64,000 nt of DNA, from contig JAFGGN010000096.1 in assembly GCA_016930535.1 (NCBI GenBank), positions 1 through 64,000 of the forward strand, written 5' to 3'. Position 1 is the stretch's first letter. Each line of letters begins with the position of its first letter. The stretch is from a bacterium (GTDB lineage: Bacteria > Zhuqueibacterota > QNDG01 > JAFGCO01). Below the pieces are notes generated by a model. That model did no database searches and had not been told where the DNA came from. It saw only the letters and a program-made list of their open reading frames with translations. Below, in pieces: positions 39,401-47,485 of the stretch. A program made the translations under genes and the position numbers.

Positions 39401-41065
39401 TCAATGCCCTGCTGTCTTCGTGCCCGCTTCTTCGATGAGAATCTGGAGTATTTCCAGTTCGTTGCAGTCGAACCAGAGTATGCCGCATGAAAGGCAGGCA
39501 TCGATTTCCATGAAATACTGATAGCTGTAAATGCGGCGCGTCATGGGACGGGCGCACAGGGGACACCAGTAATCCGAACGTGCGGACCGGCGCAGTCTGG
39601 GGTTGATCCGGTGTGCCGCCTTCCATCGGGCCGCTTTCCGTTTGAACGATTCGGAAAATCCCAGTTCTCTCCGGCTCAGTATGCGTCCGACCGCATCCTC
39701 GTGCACGAGGCGGCCGTGGCATTGCGGGCAGTATCGTACCTGCACACCCTCATAATAACCGGTATGTAAAGCGGTTCCGCATGAGGGGCAGGACAGGTCC
39801 CCGGATGCAAACGGTTTTTTTTGAAGGCGACGCCGGAATATCTCCCTGAAACTTCCAACATATTTTGCGGGCATGCCCGCCTTCAGGGCGTCCGGGGTCA
39901 CGCCGGCCTCTTTGCAGGGACCGGATACGTGCCTGACACGCGAAGCGGGCCCGAACCAGGGATGGGCGGCAAGTTCATTTTCTTCTGCCGGATCGCTCCA
40001 TCCTGCGAGAGGATTTTCAGCCTGCCAGAACGTTTTCTGCCGCCCGGGCCGTGATCCGGGCTCCGGATACGGATCCAGTTCTTTCATCGCGGTTTTTTCA
40101 GCGGGCCGTATGTCCCTGACCGAGAGACGGGCCATGCCCAGCAGCGGTTCCAGTCTTTTTTGGAGTGTGGGATGTGTGCTGAACAGATTGGCCAGAAAAC
40201 CCTGCCTGTGATCGATCCCTTTCGATTCGGGGGAAACGATGAACAGGGGATTGAGGCCCGACGCGGATTGTCCGATATGTGAATACCCCTCATGGGCACG
40301 CAGCACTGCACGCGCCAGTGCCGCGGGATTCCGGGTCATCTCGACAGCCGCTGCATCGGCCAGGATTTCACGCCGGCGGCCGATGAAGCAGCTGAACAGG
40401 CGCATGACAACGGCCGTTGTTTTCAGTATGGGGGCATACAGAATCATCGGAGAACCATCTTCTTCCGCGTTATTGGTCGTGTCCGAAAATGAATTGGCCA
40501 TTTCGAGGAAAAAGCAGGTGGCTGCACTGATGAACCCGATAAAAAAACTGTCGCCACTTCGGATATGTGCAAGTTCGTGGGCCACGGCGGCCTGAAGCTC
40601 GTCCCTGGGAGAACCCGATATCATGCCCTCTGTGACCGCCACGACCGGTGTATGGTCCCGCCGGATGAGAGCGATCGAATTCAATGTCCAGGAGGGGATC
40701 ACGTAGTCGTCCACCCCGGGAAGGCCGCAGGCCAGGCGCATTTCCTGAACCGTGTTCCTGAAGCGCTGATGATAACGGTCCGAGGGATCCGGCCGGACGG
40801 CCCGCAATGCATCGAGTATGGCGGACGCGCCGTACCGCGCGGCCCAGGTCCACTGCAGGATTCCCATGAACAGGGAAATCCCTGCAAGCAGGATCCATTC
40901 GGTGACTGTAAATTGGAACGACGGTCTGACCAGAAGGAAATGGAACGGAAAATAGATGATGAACAGGGGGATGAAAAACAGAAGTATCATGGGACCGAGC
41001 AGAAACAGGGTTCTGATTTGTTCACGGTTCTGAATTTCGTAAAATGTCGGGACGGTTTTTTTCAT
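39401..41065 (-). CDS. M48-family membrane metalloprotease with two zinc-ribbon domains
   Basis: A 554-aa HtpX/Ste24-type zinc protease. Hydrophobic helices at about 18-45 and 55-75 precede the catalytic domain with HELAH (H163, E164, H167) and a downstream glutamate (EILADAAAVEM). The C-terminal ~125 residues carry two zf-TFIIB-like zinc ribbons (CPSCGTAL...CPQCHGRLV and CPLCARPM...CLSCGILWFDCNEL). E. coli HtpX (~290 aa) has no such tail. Role: probably membrane-protein quality control. It is divergent from lemA with 56 bases between starts; lemA and M48 genes are often neighbours. The ATG 41065 has only a weak Shine-Dalgarno. Confidence 0.88.
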   Translation of the reverse strand: MKKTVPTFYEIQNREQIRTLFLLGPMILLFFIPLFIIYFPFHFLLVRPSFQFTVTEWILLAGISLFMGILQWTWAARYGASAILDALRAVRPDPSDRYHQRFRNTVQEMRLACGLPGVDDYVIPSWTLNSIALIRRDHTPVVAVTEGMISGSPRDELQAAVAHELAHIRSGDSFFIGFISAATCFFLEMANSFSDTTNNAEEDGSPMILYAPILKTTAVVMRLFSCFIGRRREILADAAAVEMTRNPAALARAVLRAHEGYSHIGQSASGLNPLFIVSPESKGIDHRQGFLANLFSTHPTLQKRLEPLLGMARLSVRDIRPAEKTAMKELDPYPEPGSRPGRQKTFWQAENPLAGWSDPAEENELAAHPWFGPASRVRHVSGPCKEAGVTPDALKAGMPAKYVGSFREIFRRRLQKKPFASGDLSCPSCGTALHTGYYEGVQVRYCPQCHGRLVHEDAVGRILSRRELGFSESFKRKAARWKAAHRINPRLRRSARSDYWCPLCARPMTRRIYSYQYFMEIDACLSCGILWFDCNELEILQILIEEAGTKTAGH

Positions 41066-41121
41066 ATTTCAGGCATAAAATTTGTACATTCCAATAAACC
41101 GTACAAAAAACGGAGGGAACC

Positions 41122-41664
41122 ATGATTGTCGCTGCCGCAGTGCTTGCCTTGATATGTATACCCATTATAGTGATTTACAATCAGCTTGTCAAGCTTCGCA
41201 ATCAGACGCGGAACGGTTTTTATCAGATCGACGTGCAGCTGCAGCGCAGGACGGATCTGATTCCGAACCTGGTGGAGACCGTGAAGGGCTATGTCAAGCA
41301 CGAGCGTGAGACCCTGGAGGCGGTGATTCAGGCCCGGTCCGCGCTGCAGCAGGCAGGAACGCCCGCGGAAAAAGCGAGGGCCAACGATGCACTGACGTCC
41401 GCATTGAAAAGCCTGTTCGCCGTTGTGGAAGCCTATCCGCAGCTGCAGGCCAATGAGAATTTTCTGCGTCTGCAGGAAGAAATCGCCAGCACGGAAAACC
41501 AGATTGCATTCGCGCGCCAGTTCTACAATGACATGGTCATGAAATTAAATACGGCCATGGAAATATTTCCGAACAATGTGATTGCAGGCATGTTTCATTT
41601 TGAGCTGTTTGTTTTTTTCGGTACGGAGGGCGGATCGGGGAAGGTGCCTAAGGTGAAGTTCTGA
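41122..41664 (+). CDS. lemA: LemA family protein
   Basis: A 180-aa LemA protein with an N-terminal membrane helix (about 1-19, AAVLALICIPIIVIYNQL) followed by the conserved helical domain (LIPNLVETVKGY, ERETLEAVIQARSA, YPQLQANENFLRLQEEI, FYNDMV). Function in the cell envelope is not settled; it is commonly next to an M48 or TPM-domain gene. GGAGGG precedes ATG 41122. It is convergent with the metallophosphoesterase gene, four bases between the stop codons. Confidence 0.94.
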   Translation: MIVAAAVLALICIPIIVIYNQLVKLRNQTRNGFYQIDVQLQRRTDLIPNLVETVKGYVKHERETLEAVIQARSALQQAGTPAEKARANDALTSALKSLFAVVEAYPQLQANENFLRLQEEIASTENQIAFARQFYNDMVMKLNTAMEIFPNNVIAGMFHFELFVFFGTEGGSGKVPKVKF

Positions 41665-41668
41665 CCGG

Positions 41669-42307
41669 TTATTTGTCCATTCTGAACACATGCCACTCTC
41701 CGCTTTCCCGAATCAGTCCCGACGGCACGAGCGGATGAATTTTAATTTTGACGGTTCCTTTCTCCACTTCCATCACCGCGCAGCTGCTGTGCTGGTTTGA
41801 AAAAGCCCGCCCCGGATTGACAAAGAGCCGGTCGTCAGTAAAATGAAAATAGGGCCAGTGCAGATGACCGAAAAAAACGATGTCGGACTGCGGAAGCGTG
41901 TCCCTGCAGCGCCGGACCATGCGTTTTGCGATATAATTGAAAAATCCGCTACGTCCCAGAAGCGCGTCCGTGAAACGGTGCCATGGAGTGCGCATACCGT
42001 GCCACATGACAATGTCAAATCCATGGGCAATGCGGATCCGGCACATTTCGGGCAGGGGCGGGCTGAACTGCCGGTCGCCGCGGTTGTTGCCGCGGACCGC
42101 AATGACCGGAGCGAGCCGGTTCAGGCTGTCCAGCACGGGCGGACTGGAGATGTCCCCCGCATGCAGGATCAGGTCCGCGTTTTTAAACAGTTTGAATACG
42201 TTGCCGTGTACAGCAGCGGCGCGGTCCGGCACATGCGTATCGGCGATGAGTCCGATCCGACCGGCCTCCGGATGATGAAAAACAGGAATCTGTGAATCCG
42301 TCGTCAT
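41669..42307 (-). CDS. Calcineurin-like metallophosphoesterase (YfcE/MJ0936 type)
   Basis: A 212-aa phosphodiesterase/phosphatase with a dimetal active site. Motifs in order are GLIADTHVPD (D...H), LILHAGDI (GD), VRGNNRGD (GN.D; the usual H is replaced by RGD), IAHG, and FFGHLHWPYF (GHxH). The substrate is unknown. GGGATGA upstream of ATG 42307 overlaps the HAD gene stop, so the two genes are probably translationally coupled. Confidence 0.9.
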   Translation of the reverse strand: MTTDSQIPVFHHPEAGRIGLIADTHVPDRAAAVHGNVFKLFKNADLILHAGDISSPPVLDSLNRLAPVIAVRGNNRGDRQFSPPLPEMCRIRIAHGFDIVMWHGMRTPWHRFTDALLGRSGFFNYIAKRMVRRCRDTLPQSDIVFFGHLHWPYFHFTDDRLFVNPGRAFSNQHSSCAVMEVEKGTVKIKIHPLVPSGLIRESGEWHVFRMDK

Positions 42308-42311
42308 CGGA

Positions 42312-43145
42312 TCATCCCGTCCCGAGACCTGGCAGGTCTTCCAGTGTCAAAGTGCGAAAGCCGTTTGCCCTGGCAATGGCATGCTCGCGGACCGTATTGA
42401 AGCCCCAGCAGGCCAGATAGCACCGGACGCCGAAGTCCGCCACGGAAAGCAGGTGCAGCACCTTGTCGTCGATGAAGTGAATCTCAGGAAAAGACAGTCC
42501 CGTGAGCTGATGCAGCCGGTTCATATGCTCTCTTTTCGAATGGGCGAAATCCTTGTCCAGAATCAGGTCCGGAGAAAAGTATCCGGTCAGGCCGTAGGAT
42601 TCCAGGAGAAGGCTCACAGACCTGTGATCCTTGGATGTGGCAATGGCCAGGATAAACCGTTCACTGAGCAGACGGACCGCATCGGCAATACCGGGAAACG
42701 GCGGCAGCAGTCCGGACCAGGCCCGGCCGTCCTCATCCTGATAGGATTTCCGAAGCCGGTAAAAGGTTTTCTGATAATCGTTCATGGTCTGTTCTGACAA
42801 TCCGGATTTGAACCGGGTGAAGCCGGACTGATCATCGATTTCTCCGGCCCGGCCCGTATCGATACTGTGCATCAATGCGTAATAATCTTCGGCGCGATTG
42901 CCGAACGGAATCAGGTTCCGGAACATGCCGAAAAGATCCGGATGGGATCGTTCGAATTCAAAGATGGCGGACGGCGGATAAACGGGCCCCGCAAGCGGAA
43001 GATGGTTTTCCGGGACCTGTTCGATGTATGCGTTCAGTGCCGTGCGGTACGAATCGTGAATCGAGTTGGCCAGAACCCCGTCGAAATCAAAGGTCAGCAG
43101 CGGTTTTTGATCGACCGGCCGCCGGGATTTGTCAAGACAGTTCAG
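42312..43145 (-). CDS. HAD-family hydrolase, probable CTG start
   Basis: A haloacid-dehalogenase-type phosphatase (277 aa). The first ATG (42926) would give a 204-aa protein lacking the nucleophile. The frame is open upstream and encodes FDFDGVLANS, the DxDG catalytic motif 19-24 residues from a CTG at 43145. A perfect GAGGAG (minus strand, 43152-43157) lies six bases before the CTG. No in-frame ATG, GTG or TTG exists upstream. Later motifs are AIATSKDH (motif II, S/T) and FIDDKVLHL (motif IV DD). An out-of-frame ATG between the GAGGAG and the CTG gives only a two-codon frame. It sits in a run pepD-DUF4870-HAD-metallophosphoesterase. Confidence 0.82.
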   Translation of the reverse strand: MNCLDKSRRPVDQKPLLTFDFDGVLANSIHDSYRTALNAYIEQVPENHLPLAGPVYPPSAIFEFERSHPDLFGMFRNLIPFGNRAEDYYALMHSIDTGRAGEIDDQSGFTRFKSGLSEQTMNDYQKTFYRLRKSYQDEDGRAWSGLLPPFPGIADAVRLLSERFILAIATSKDHRSVSLLLESYGLTGYFSPDLILDKDFAHSKREHMNRLHQLTGLSFPEIHFIDDKVLHLLSVADFGVRCYLACWGFNTVREHAIARANGFRTLTLEDLPGLGTG

Positions 43146-43235
43146 GTCATTCTCCTCAAAACTTTTTAAAAAAAGATCCGGACTTGCCTGAAACGGTTTG
43201 TCCGGATCGCATAATGACTGTAATTACAATTCCTG

Positions 43236-43637
43236 TCACGGTTCCTTGATGTCCAGAATATCCGTGATATAGGCGTAACGGAACGGCTGACCGGTCCAGA
43301 CCTTGTAGGCGCCCCGGATGGCATATTGAATGAATATCAGCCGGGCAATGATGAGGAGCGGTGTCACCAGTATGCCGAGCCTGATTAATGACAGCACGCC
43401 GAATATGAAACTCAGGATCAGAATGATCAGCTGATAGGCCAGCTGAAAGAAAAAGGCCTGTTTGGCATGATATTGTGTCTGCCTGGATCCGTCCGGTTTT
43501 TGCATTTCATAGATCCATATGCCCAGCGGAACCAGCAAAGTGAAAAAATGCAGAAAATACAGCAGAACGGATGCGTGCGCGGCAACTGCCAGAATTTTTT
43601 CCTGTTTTTCCTTGTCAGATCTCAATCCGTTATCCAT
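43236..43637 (-). CDS. DUF4870 / Tic20-like membrane protein
   Basis: A 133-aa inner-membrane protein with about four hydrophobic helices and the DUF4870 signatures AAHASVLLYFLHFF, VPLGIWIYEMQKP and YHAKQAFFFQLAYQ. Function unknown. CGGAG precedes ATG 43637. It is 18 bases downstream of pepD. Confidence 0.9.
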   Translation of the reverse strand: MDNGLRSDKEKQEKILAVAAHASVLLYFLHFFTLLVPLGIWIYEMQKPDGSRQTQYHAKQAFFFQLAYQLIILILSFIFGVLSLIRLGILVTPLLIIARLIFIQYAIRGAYKVWTGQPFRYAYITDILDIKEP

Positions 43638-43655
43638 GACCGCTCCGGGTTGATG

Positions 43656-45095
43656 TTATGAGGCCGCCAGCGCCTTCAGGGTTTCCTTCAGCAGTTCGTA
43701 AAAACGGCCCACGGAGGTGATGTGAACGCGTTCGTCCGGCGAATGGGGATTTTTCAGATCCGGGCCGAAACTGATCATGTCCATTCCGTCGTATTTTTCA
43801 CCGATGATGCCGCATTCCAGACCGGCGTGAATGGCTTCGACCCTGGCCTCCTTGCCGGTCACCTTCTGATGGATGGTCTTCATGGTTTTCAAAATGGGAG
43901 AATTCAGATTCGGTGTCCAGGCCGGATAGCCGTTCAGTTGCTCGGTCCGGGCGCCCGCCAGCGTGGCAACAGCCTCGATTTTTTCACGAACGGATTCCAG
44001 GGCGGACAGGATGGAGCTTCTCGTACTCGTATATACGGTGGCCGAATCGGGCAGCGTCTTCACGATCGCGAGATTGTTCGATGTTTCGACCAGACCGGCG
44101 ATTTCCTGGCTCATGGCCTCGACACCGTGCGGCAGACCCACGAGCAGCCGGATAAACCGGGCCTGAACTTCCGGTTCCATCGGCTGTTCAGCGGCCTGCT
44201 GCGCCTGAACCGTCCAGTTCATTTCTTTTTCAACCGCTTTGTATTCAAACCGGATTGCGCTGAACCTGGTTTCAAGCTGCTGTCTGAGCTGCTCCTCGTC
44301 GTCACATAAGAGTACGGCAAAGGCTTCCCTGGGAATGGCGTTGTGTTTACTGCCGCCCTCGAGAGAAATCAGCTGATATGTCACGGTGATTTCATTCAGT
44401 GCCCGTGCCAGAAGCTGTATGGCGTTTCCGCGGCCCGTATGAATGTCTATACCGGAATGCCCGCCGCGCAGGCCTTTCAACGTAACAGTAAAGGCTTTTG
44501 TCTGTTTCGCACCGGTGCGGGTGACCGGCAGGGTCATCTCCGTATCACCTCCGCCAGCGCAGCCGATGAAAAAGGTGCCTTCCTCCTCACTGTCCAGATT
44601 GATCAGTATGCGACCGTCCAGAAAATCCGGTTTCAGCGAAGTGGCCCCGTTGAGTCCGGTTTCTTCATCCGTCGTGAACAGAAGTTCGAGGGGGCCATGC
44701 ACCGTTTCATCTTCCGCTGCCGCAAGAGAAGCGGCCAGGCCGATTCCGTTATCCGCACCAAGGGTTGTCCCGTTCGCGGTGACCCAGTCCCCTTCGATCA
44801 TCACGTCTATGGGATCCTTCTCAAAATCGAACACTTTGTCGGAATTTTTCTCACAGACCATGTCCAGATGGCCCTGCAGGACGATGACCGGAGCATTTTC
44901 ATACCCCGATGTGGCCGGCACCTGAATCACGATATTGCCCGCACTGTCCTTTTTGGACGAATATCCGTGCTTTTGTGCATATTGCATCATATATTCACCT
45001 GCAGCTGTCTCGTTTCTGGAACAACGCGGGATTTTTCGGATGGCGTCGAAATGCTTCCAGAGCAGTGCTGGTTTCAGACCGGTGAGAGAAGCCAT
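43656..45095 (-). CDS. pepD: Cytosol nonspecific dipeptidase (aminoacyl-histidine dipeptidase, M20C)
   Basis: A zinc dipeptidase that cleaves Xaa-His and other dipeptides in the cytosol. It is full length at 479 aa. Motifs are IPRCSRNE near the start, the metal/catalytic motifs LQGHLDMV (H..D), TLGADNGIG (D), TTDEETGLNG (EE) and LRGGHSGIDIHTGRGNA, with HAGLECG near the end. ATG 45095 is chosen: the upstream in-frame ATG (45107) is itself part of the GGAGGAA ribosome-binding site. A promoter candidate lies at 45140-45168. Confidence 0.94.
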   Translation of the reverse strand: MASLTGLKPALLWKHFDAIRKIPRCSRNETAAGEYMMQYAQKHGYSSKKDSAGNIVIQVPATSGYENAPVIVLQGHLDMVCEKNSDKVFDFEKDPIDVMIEGDWVTANGTTLGADNGIGLAASLAAAEDETVHGPLELLFTTDEETGLNGATSLKPDFLDGRILINLDSEEEGTFFIGCAGGGDTEMTLPVTRTGAKQTKAFTVTLKGLRGGHSGIDIHTGRGNAIQLLARALNEITVTYQLISLEGGSKHNAIPREAFAVLLCDDEEQLRQQLETRFSAIRFEYKAVEKEMNWTVQAQQAAEQPMEPEVQARFIRLLVGLPHGVEAMSQEIAGLVETSNNLAIVKTLPDSATVYTSTRSSILSALESVREKIEAVATLAGARTEQLNGYPAWTPNLNSPILKTMKTIHQKVTGKEARVEAIHAGLECGIIGEKYDGMDMISFGPDLKNPHSPDERVHITSVGRFYELLKETLKALAAS

Positions 45096-45139
45096 GATTT
45101 CCTCCATATGTTTTCAGGTTTTTTCCGTTTTACCGTTGG

Positions 45140-45168
45140 AATATAGGTAAAAAATGACTAAAGGGCAA
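45140..45168 (-). promoter_or_regulatory. Sigma70-like promoter for pepD
   Basis: On the minus strand TTGCCC (45163-45168) is followed at 17 bases by TATATT (45140-45145), about 45 bases before the pepD start. It lies back-to-back with a plus-strand promoter candidate. Confidence 0.5.
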
Positions 45169-45177
45169 TTGATATCC

Positions 45178-45205
45178 TGGACACGGGTCGTTTTTACTTG
45201 ATAAT
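45178..45205 (+). promoter_or_regulatory. Sigma70-like promoter for the membrane-protein gene
   Basis: TGGACA (45178-45183) and GATAAT (45200-45205) with a 16-base spacer, each 5 of 6 matches to consensus. It implies a leader of about 110 bases to ATG 45326. The -35 box lies 9 bases from the -35 box of the pepD promoter on the other strand. Confidence 0.5.
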
Positions 45206-45325
45206 TTGTTTAAAAATCAATATTGTAATGAACGGGGCGATGCCGGCAGACCCGGCCATAAGCGAGGACAACCGGCCGAAGCGGAAGGCCCTGGCTTATC
45301 TGAAGTGTCGATGCAGGGGGAAAGC

Positions 45326-45961
45326 ATGCCAAGAAACAGGAACGCGGATTTTGAAAAACGGATCATCCGGTTTTTTTACCAGGACGGATTGTGGGACCTT
45401 TTTTTGGGTATTGTCATGCTGCAGTTTGTTCTGAGCCCGTTTTTAAACGATGCCGGCCTGGGCGACTTTTGGAGCGCGGCCGTATTTGTACCCCTGATCG
45501 TGCTTGCGTGGATCGTCATGCGTATTCTGAAACGTAAAGTGGTGATTCCAAGACTCACCGAGGAAAATATTGAAAGAGAGCATTCACTGCATCAGAAATC
45601 CTGGGTTCGGTGGCTCCATTTCATGATACTGGCCGGTTTGTTCATGGGCATCCTGGTTGTCTGGTTCTGGGAAAGGCAACCCGGAAAATGGCTGTTTCCG
45701 GCATTCCTGAGCGGCGCATTTCTTGTGGGTTTTTATATGGGCGGTGCCTTGCTGAATTTTCCCAGGCTGTACTATTACGGACTTTTGACGGGGATCGCGA
45801 TTATCGCCGGTGAAATAATGCATCAGAATTACGGGATTCCCCACCACGGTTTCCCCCTGGTTTTCGGTATCGTGTGCCTGACGATGGTCATGATGGGACT
45901 GGTGCTTCTGATCCGCTTTATCATCAAATATCCCCGATCCGGATTGGACGCGGGGGTCTGA
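45326..45961 (+). CDS. Multi-spanning membrane protein of unknown function
   Basis: A 211-aa inner-membrane protein. It starts with a soluble segment (FEKRIIRFFYQDGLWDLFLG) and then has about six hydrophobic helices arranged in pairs around a charged stretch (RLTEENIEREHSLHQKSW). No family recognised with certainty. ATG 45326 is chosen because AGGGGGAA lies just upstream; the frame is open to 45206. It is divergent from pepD. Confidence 0.78.
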   Translation: MPRNRNADFEKRIIRFFYQDGLWDLFLGIVMLQFVLSPFLNDAGLGDFWSAAVFVPLIVLAWIVMRILKRKVVIPRLTEENIEREHSLHQKSWVRWLHFMILAGLFMGILVVWFWERQPGKWLFPAFLSGAFLVGFYMGGALLNFPRLYYYGLLTGIAIIAGEIMHQNYGIPHHGFPLVFGIVCLTMVMMGLVLLIRFIIKYPRSGLDAGV

Positions 45962-46050
45962 TCCCGTTTCTTCCATTCCCTGCCATTGGCCGGCCTGGAG
46001 ACCGGGGCACATGGTATGACACATCGTATGGTTCAAATTGATGCCCGGAT

Positions 46051-46100
46051 TGAAGCTGCCCGCGGCAGGCAGCGGGGAATGCGCCCGCTGTTCAGATTCA
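46051..46100 (+). repeat. 50-bp intergenic inverted repeat, copy A
   Basis: Matches the reverse complement of 49086-49135 at 48 of 50 positions (differences at repeat positions 8 and 31). It contains CCCGC-GGCAGGCA-GCGGG, a small hairpin. It sits in the 300-base gap 45962-46261, in which no gene was seen apart from the leader of the 60-aa gene. Confidence 0.88.
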
Positions 46101-46207
46101 CTCTGAAAATCACGGTGCTTTTGTGAATAAAACGCAGGTGACGGGTGTATTTATGACATCATGCAACATTCTTTGATAAAAAATGACAAAAAGTGTGAAC
46201 TTTTTGC

Positions 46208-46236
46208 TTGCTTTGTTCGTCGTATTTATGTACGAT
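46208..46236 (+). promoter_or_regulatory. Possible promoter of the 60-aa gene
   Basis: TTGCTT (46208-46213), a 17-base spacer, and TACGAT (46231-46236). The match to consensus is only moderate (3 and 4 of 6), but spacing and distance to the TTG start (26 bases) are suitable. Confidence 0.35.
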
Positions 46237-46261
46237 TAAGCATGGTCAAGGGAGGTGTATT

Positions 46262-46444
46262 TTGAAGCAGATCTCGCGACATGAAGCGGAGAGCCTGTTT
46301 CAGCAATCCAAGGTTTTATCCAGCAAGGTCGAGCACGATTCATCGGGATTGAAAGTCTCTTTGCAGTTCAGCGATGATGAAACCTGTGTCGTCTGTTACA
46401 GTTTGCCTGACGGAGAGAAAACCTATTTTTTGGACCGGATCTGA
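46262..46444 (+). CDS. Small protein (60 aa), TTG start
   Basis: No family recognised. GGGAGG (46250-46255) lies six bases before TTG 46262, which is the reason to prefer this start over an upstream TTG at 46208 without a ribosome-binding site. The product is acidic/polar (KQISRHEAESLFQQSKVLS...) with a hydrophobic beta-like middle (LKVSLQFSDDETCVVCYSL) and two Cys (CVVC), ending YFLDRI. It is convergent with the DUF3667 gene. Confidence 0.62.
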   Translation: MKQISRHEAESLFQQSKVLSSKVEHDSSGLKVSLQFSDDETCVVCYSLPDGEKTYFLDRI

Positions 46445-46522
46445 AGCGGTCGGACAGCTTGACACATCATCATTAATCCAACCCCATTTCATTCAATTTT
46501 CAGCATATTTCCTGATCAGGGA

Positions 46523-47485
46523 TCAAACGCTAATCAATGCAAGCAGAATCAATAACAGCAGTGCCGGCAGCAGTCCGAAACCGTATAGAAACAGCAGAAG
46601 ATTCATCTTCAGGAATGATTTTTTCCAGGACTGCCCATAAAAAGTGCGTATGGATACGAGCAGATAGATCAGGATTCCGGTAAGAACGGGCAGAATAATA
46701 AACCATTTTGGGAAAAATAAGGTGAGAATCAGGGACAGGAACATGAATGTGTGCATATGCAGGGAGAAAACAAAGTGTTCAAGATACAGGATCTTATGCC
46801 GGACATACAGCAGCTTGAGCACAAGGGCGAAGAAAGGAAGCATCACAAAGAGCACCTTCGGAATCTGATTGATCAGGGCCTTTACAAATAAAATGCCGCC
46901 CTGCCTGCCCATCCCCTTGATGTATTTGCCTTTCTGATTCAGATAACGGGAAACCGGATTCCTGCCCGAATCCGATTCGTTGTAAACCAGATTGATGCCT
47001 TTCTCCGTACTGTCGGATTCGGTCACGGTGATATTCTTGGATTTGATTTTCCGGATGATTTCATCCTGCAAGTCCTCGGGCAGTGTGCTCCTGTATTCAT
47101 TGAGAATGGATTTGAGCGAATCGCTTGAAACCGTTGCTTTTTCCGATTCTGCAAAATTGATTTTCTTTTGATCCAGTTTTGTATTCAGGGTCAGAATAAA
47201 GAAAAAAAGAAAAGAGGTAAACAGGTACAGGCGCAGCGGAAGCACATAAGTGTTCCGCCTGCCTGAAACATATTCGCGGGTCAGGTGGCCGGGCCGGATA
47301 AGGAGCGGAAAAAGACTGCGGAAAAATTTGGAATCGAATGTAAAATAATCCCCCAGAAAATCACGAATCATCTGGCGTACGGTGATGCGCTTATCCGTAT
47401 TCATCTGGCCGCAATGGGGGCAGAAATTGAAATCACTGATGTACTGACCGCAGTTGAGGCAGTGGGATGTTTTGTTTTTTTTCAT
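46523..47485 (-). CDS. DUF3667 membrane protein with zinc ribbon
   Basis: A 320-aa protein starting with a zinc ribbon (CLNCGQYISDFNFCPHCGQ; C9, C12, C23, C26), then the DUF3667 core (RITVRQMIRDFLGDYFTFDSKF, LIRPGHLTREYVSGRR) and several membrane helices, with an insert of about 90 charged residues between helices. Function unknown; the family is common in Bacteroidota and relatives. Its ATG overlaps the TGA of the upstream helicase gene (ATGA, 47482-47485), so translation is probably coupled. Confidence 0.88.
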   Translation of the reverse strand: MKKNKTSHCLNCGQYISDFNFCPHCGQMNTDKRITVRQMIRDFLGDYFTFDSKFFRSLFPLLIRPGHLTREYVSGRRNTYVLPLRLYLFTSFLFFFILTLNTKLDQKKINFAESEKATVSSDSLKSILNEYRSTLPEDLQDEIIRKIKSKNITVTESDSTEKGINLVYNESDSGRNPVSRYLNQKGKYIKGMGRQGGILFVKALINQIPKVLFVMLPFFALVLKLLYVRHKILYLEHFVFSLHMHTFMFLSLILTLFFPKWFIILPVLTGILIYLLVSIRTFYGQSWKKSFLKMNLLLFLYGFGLLPALLLLILLALISV

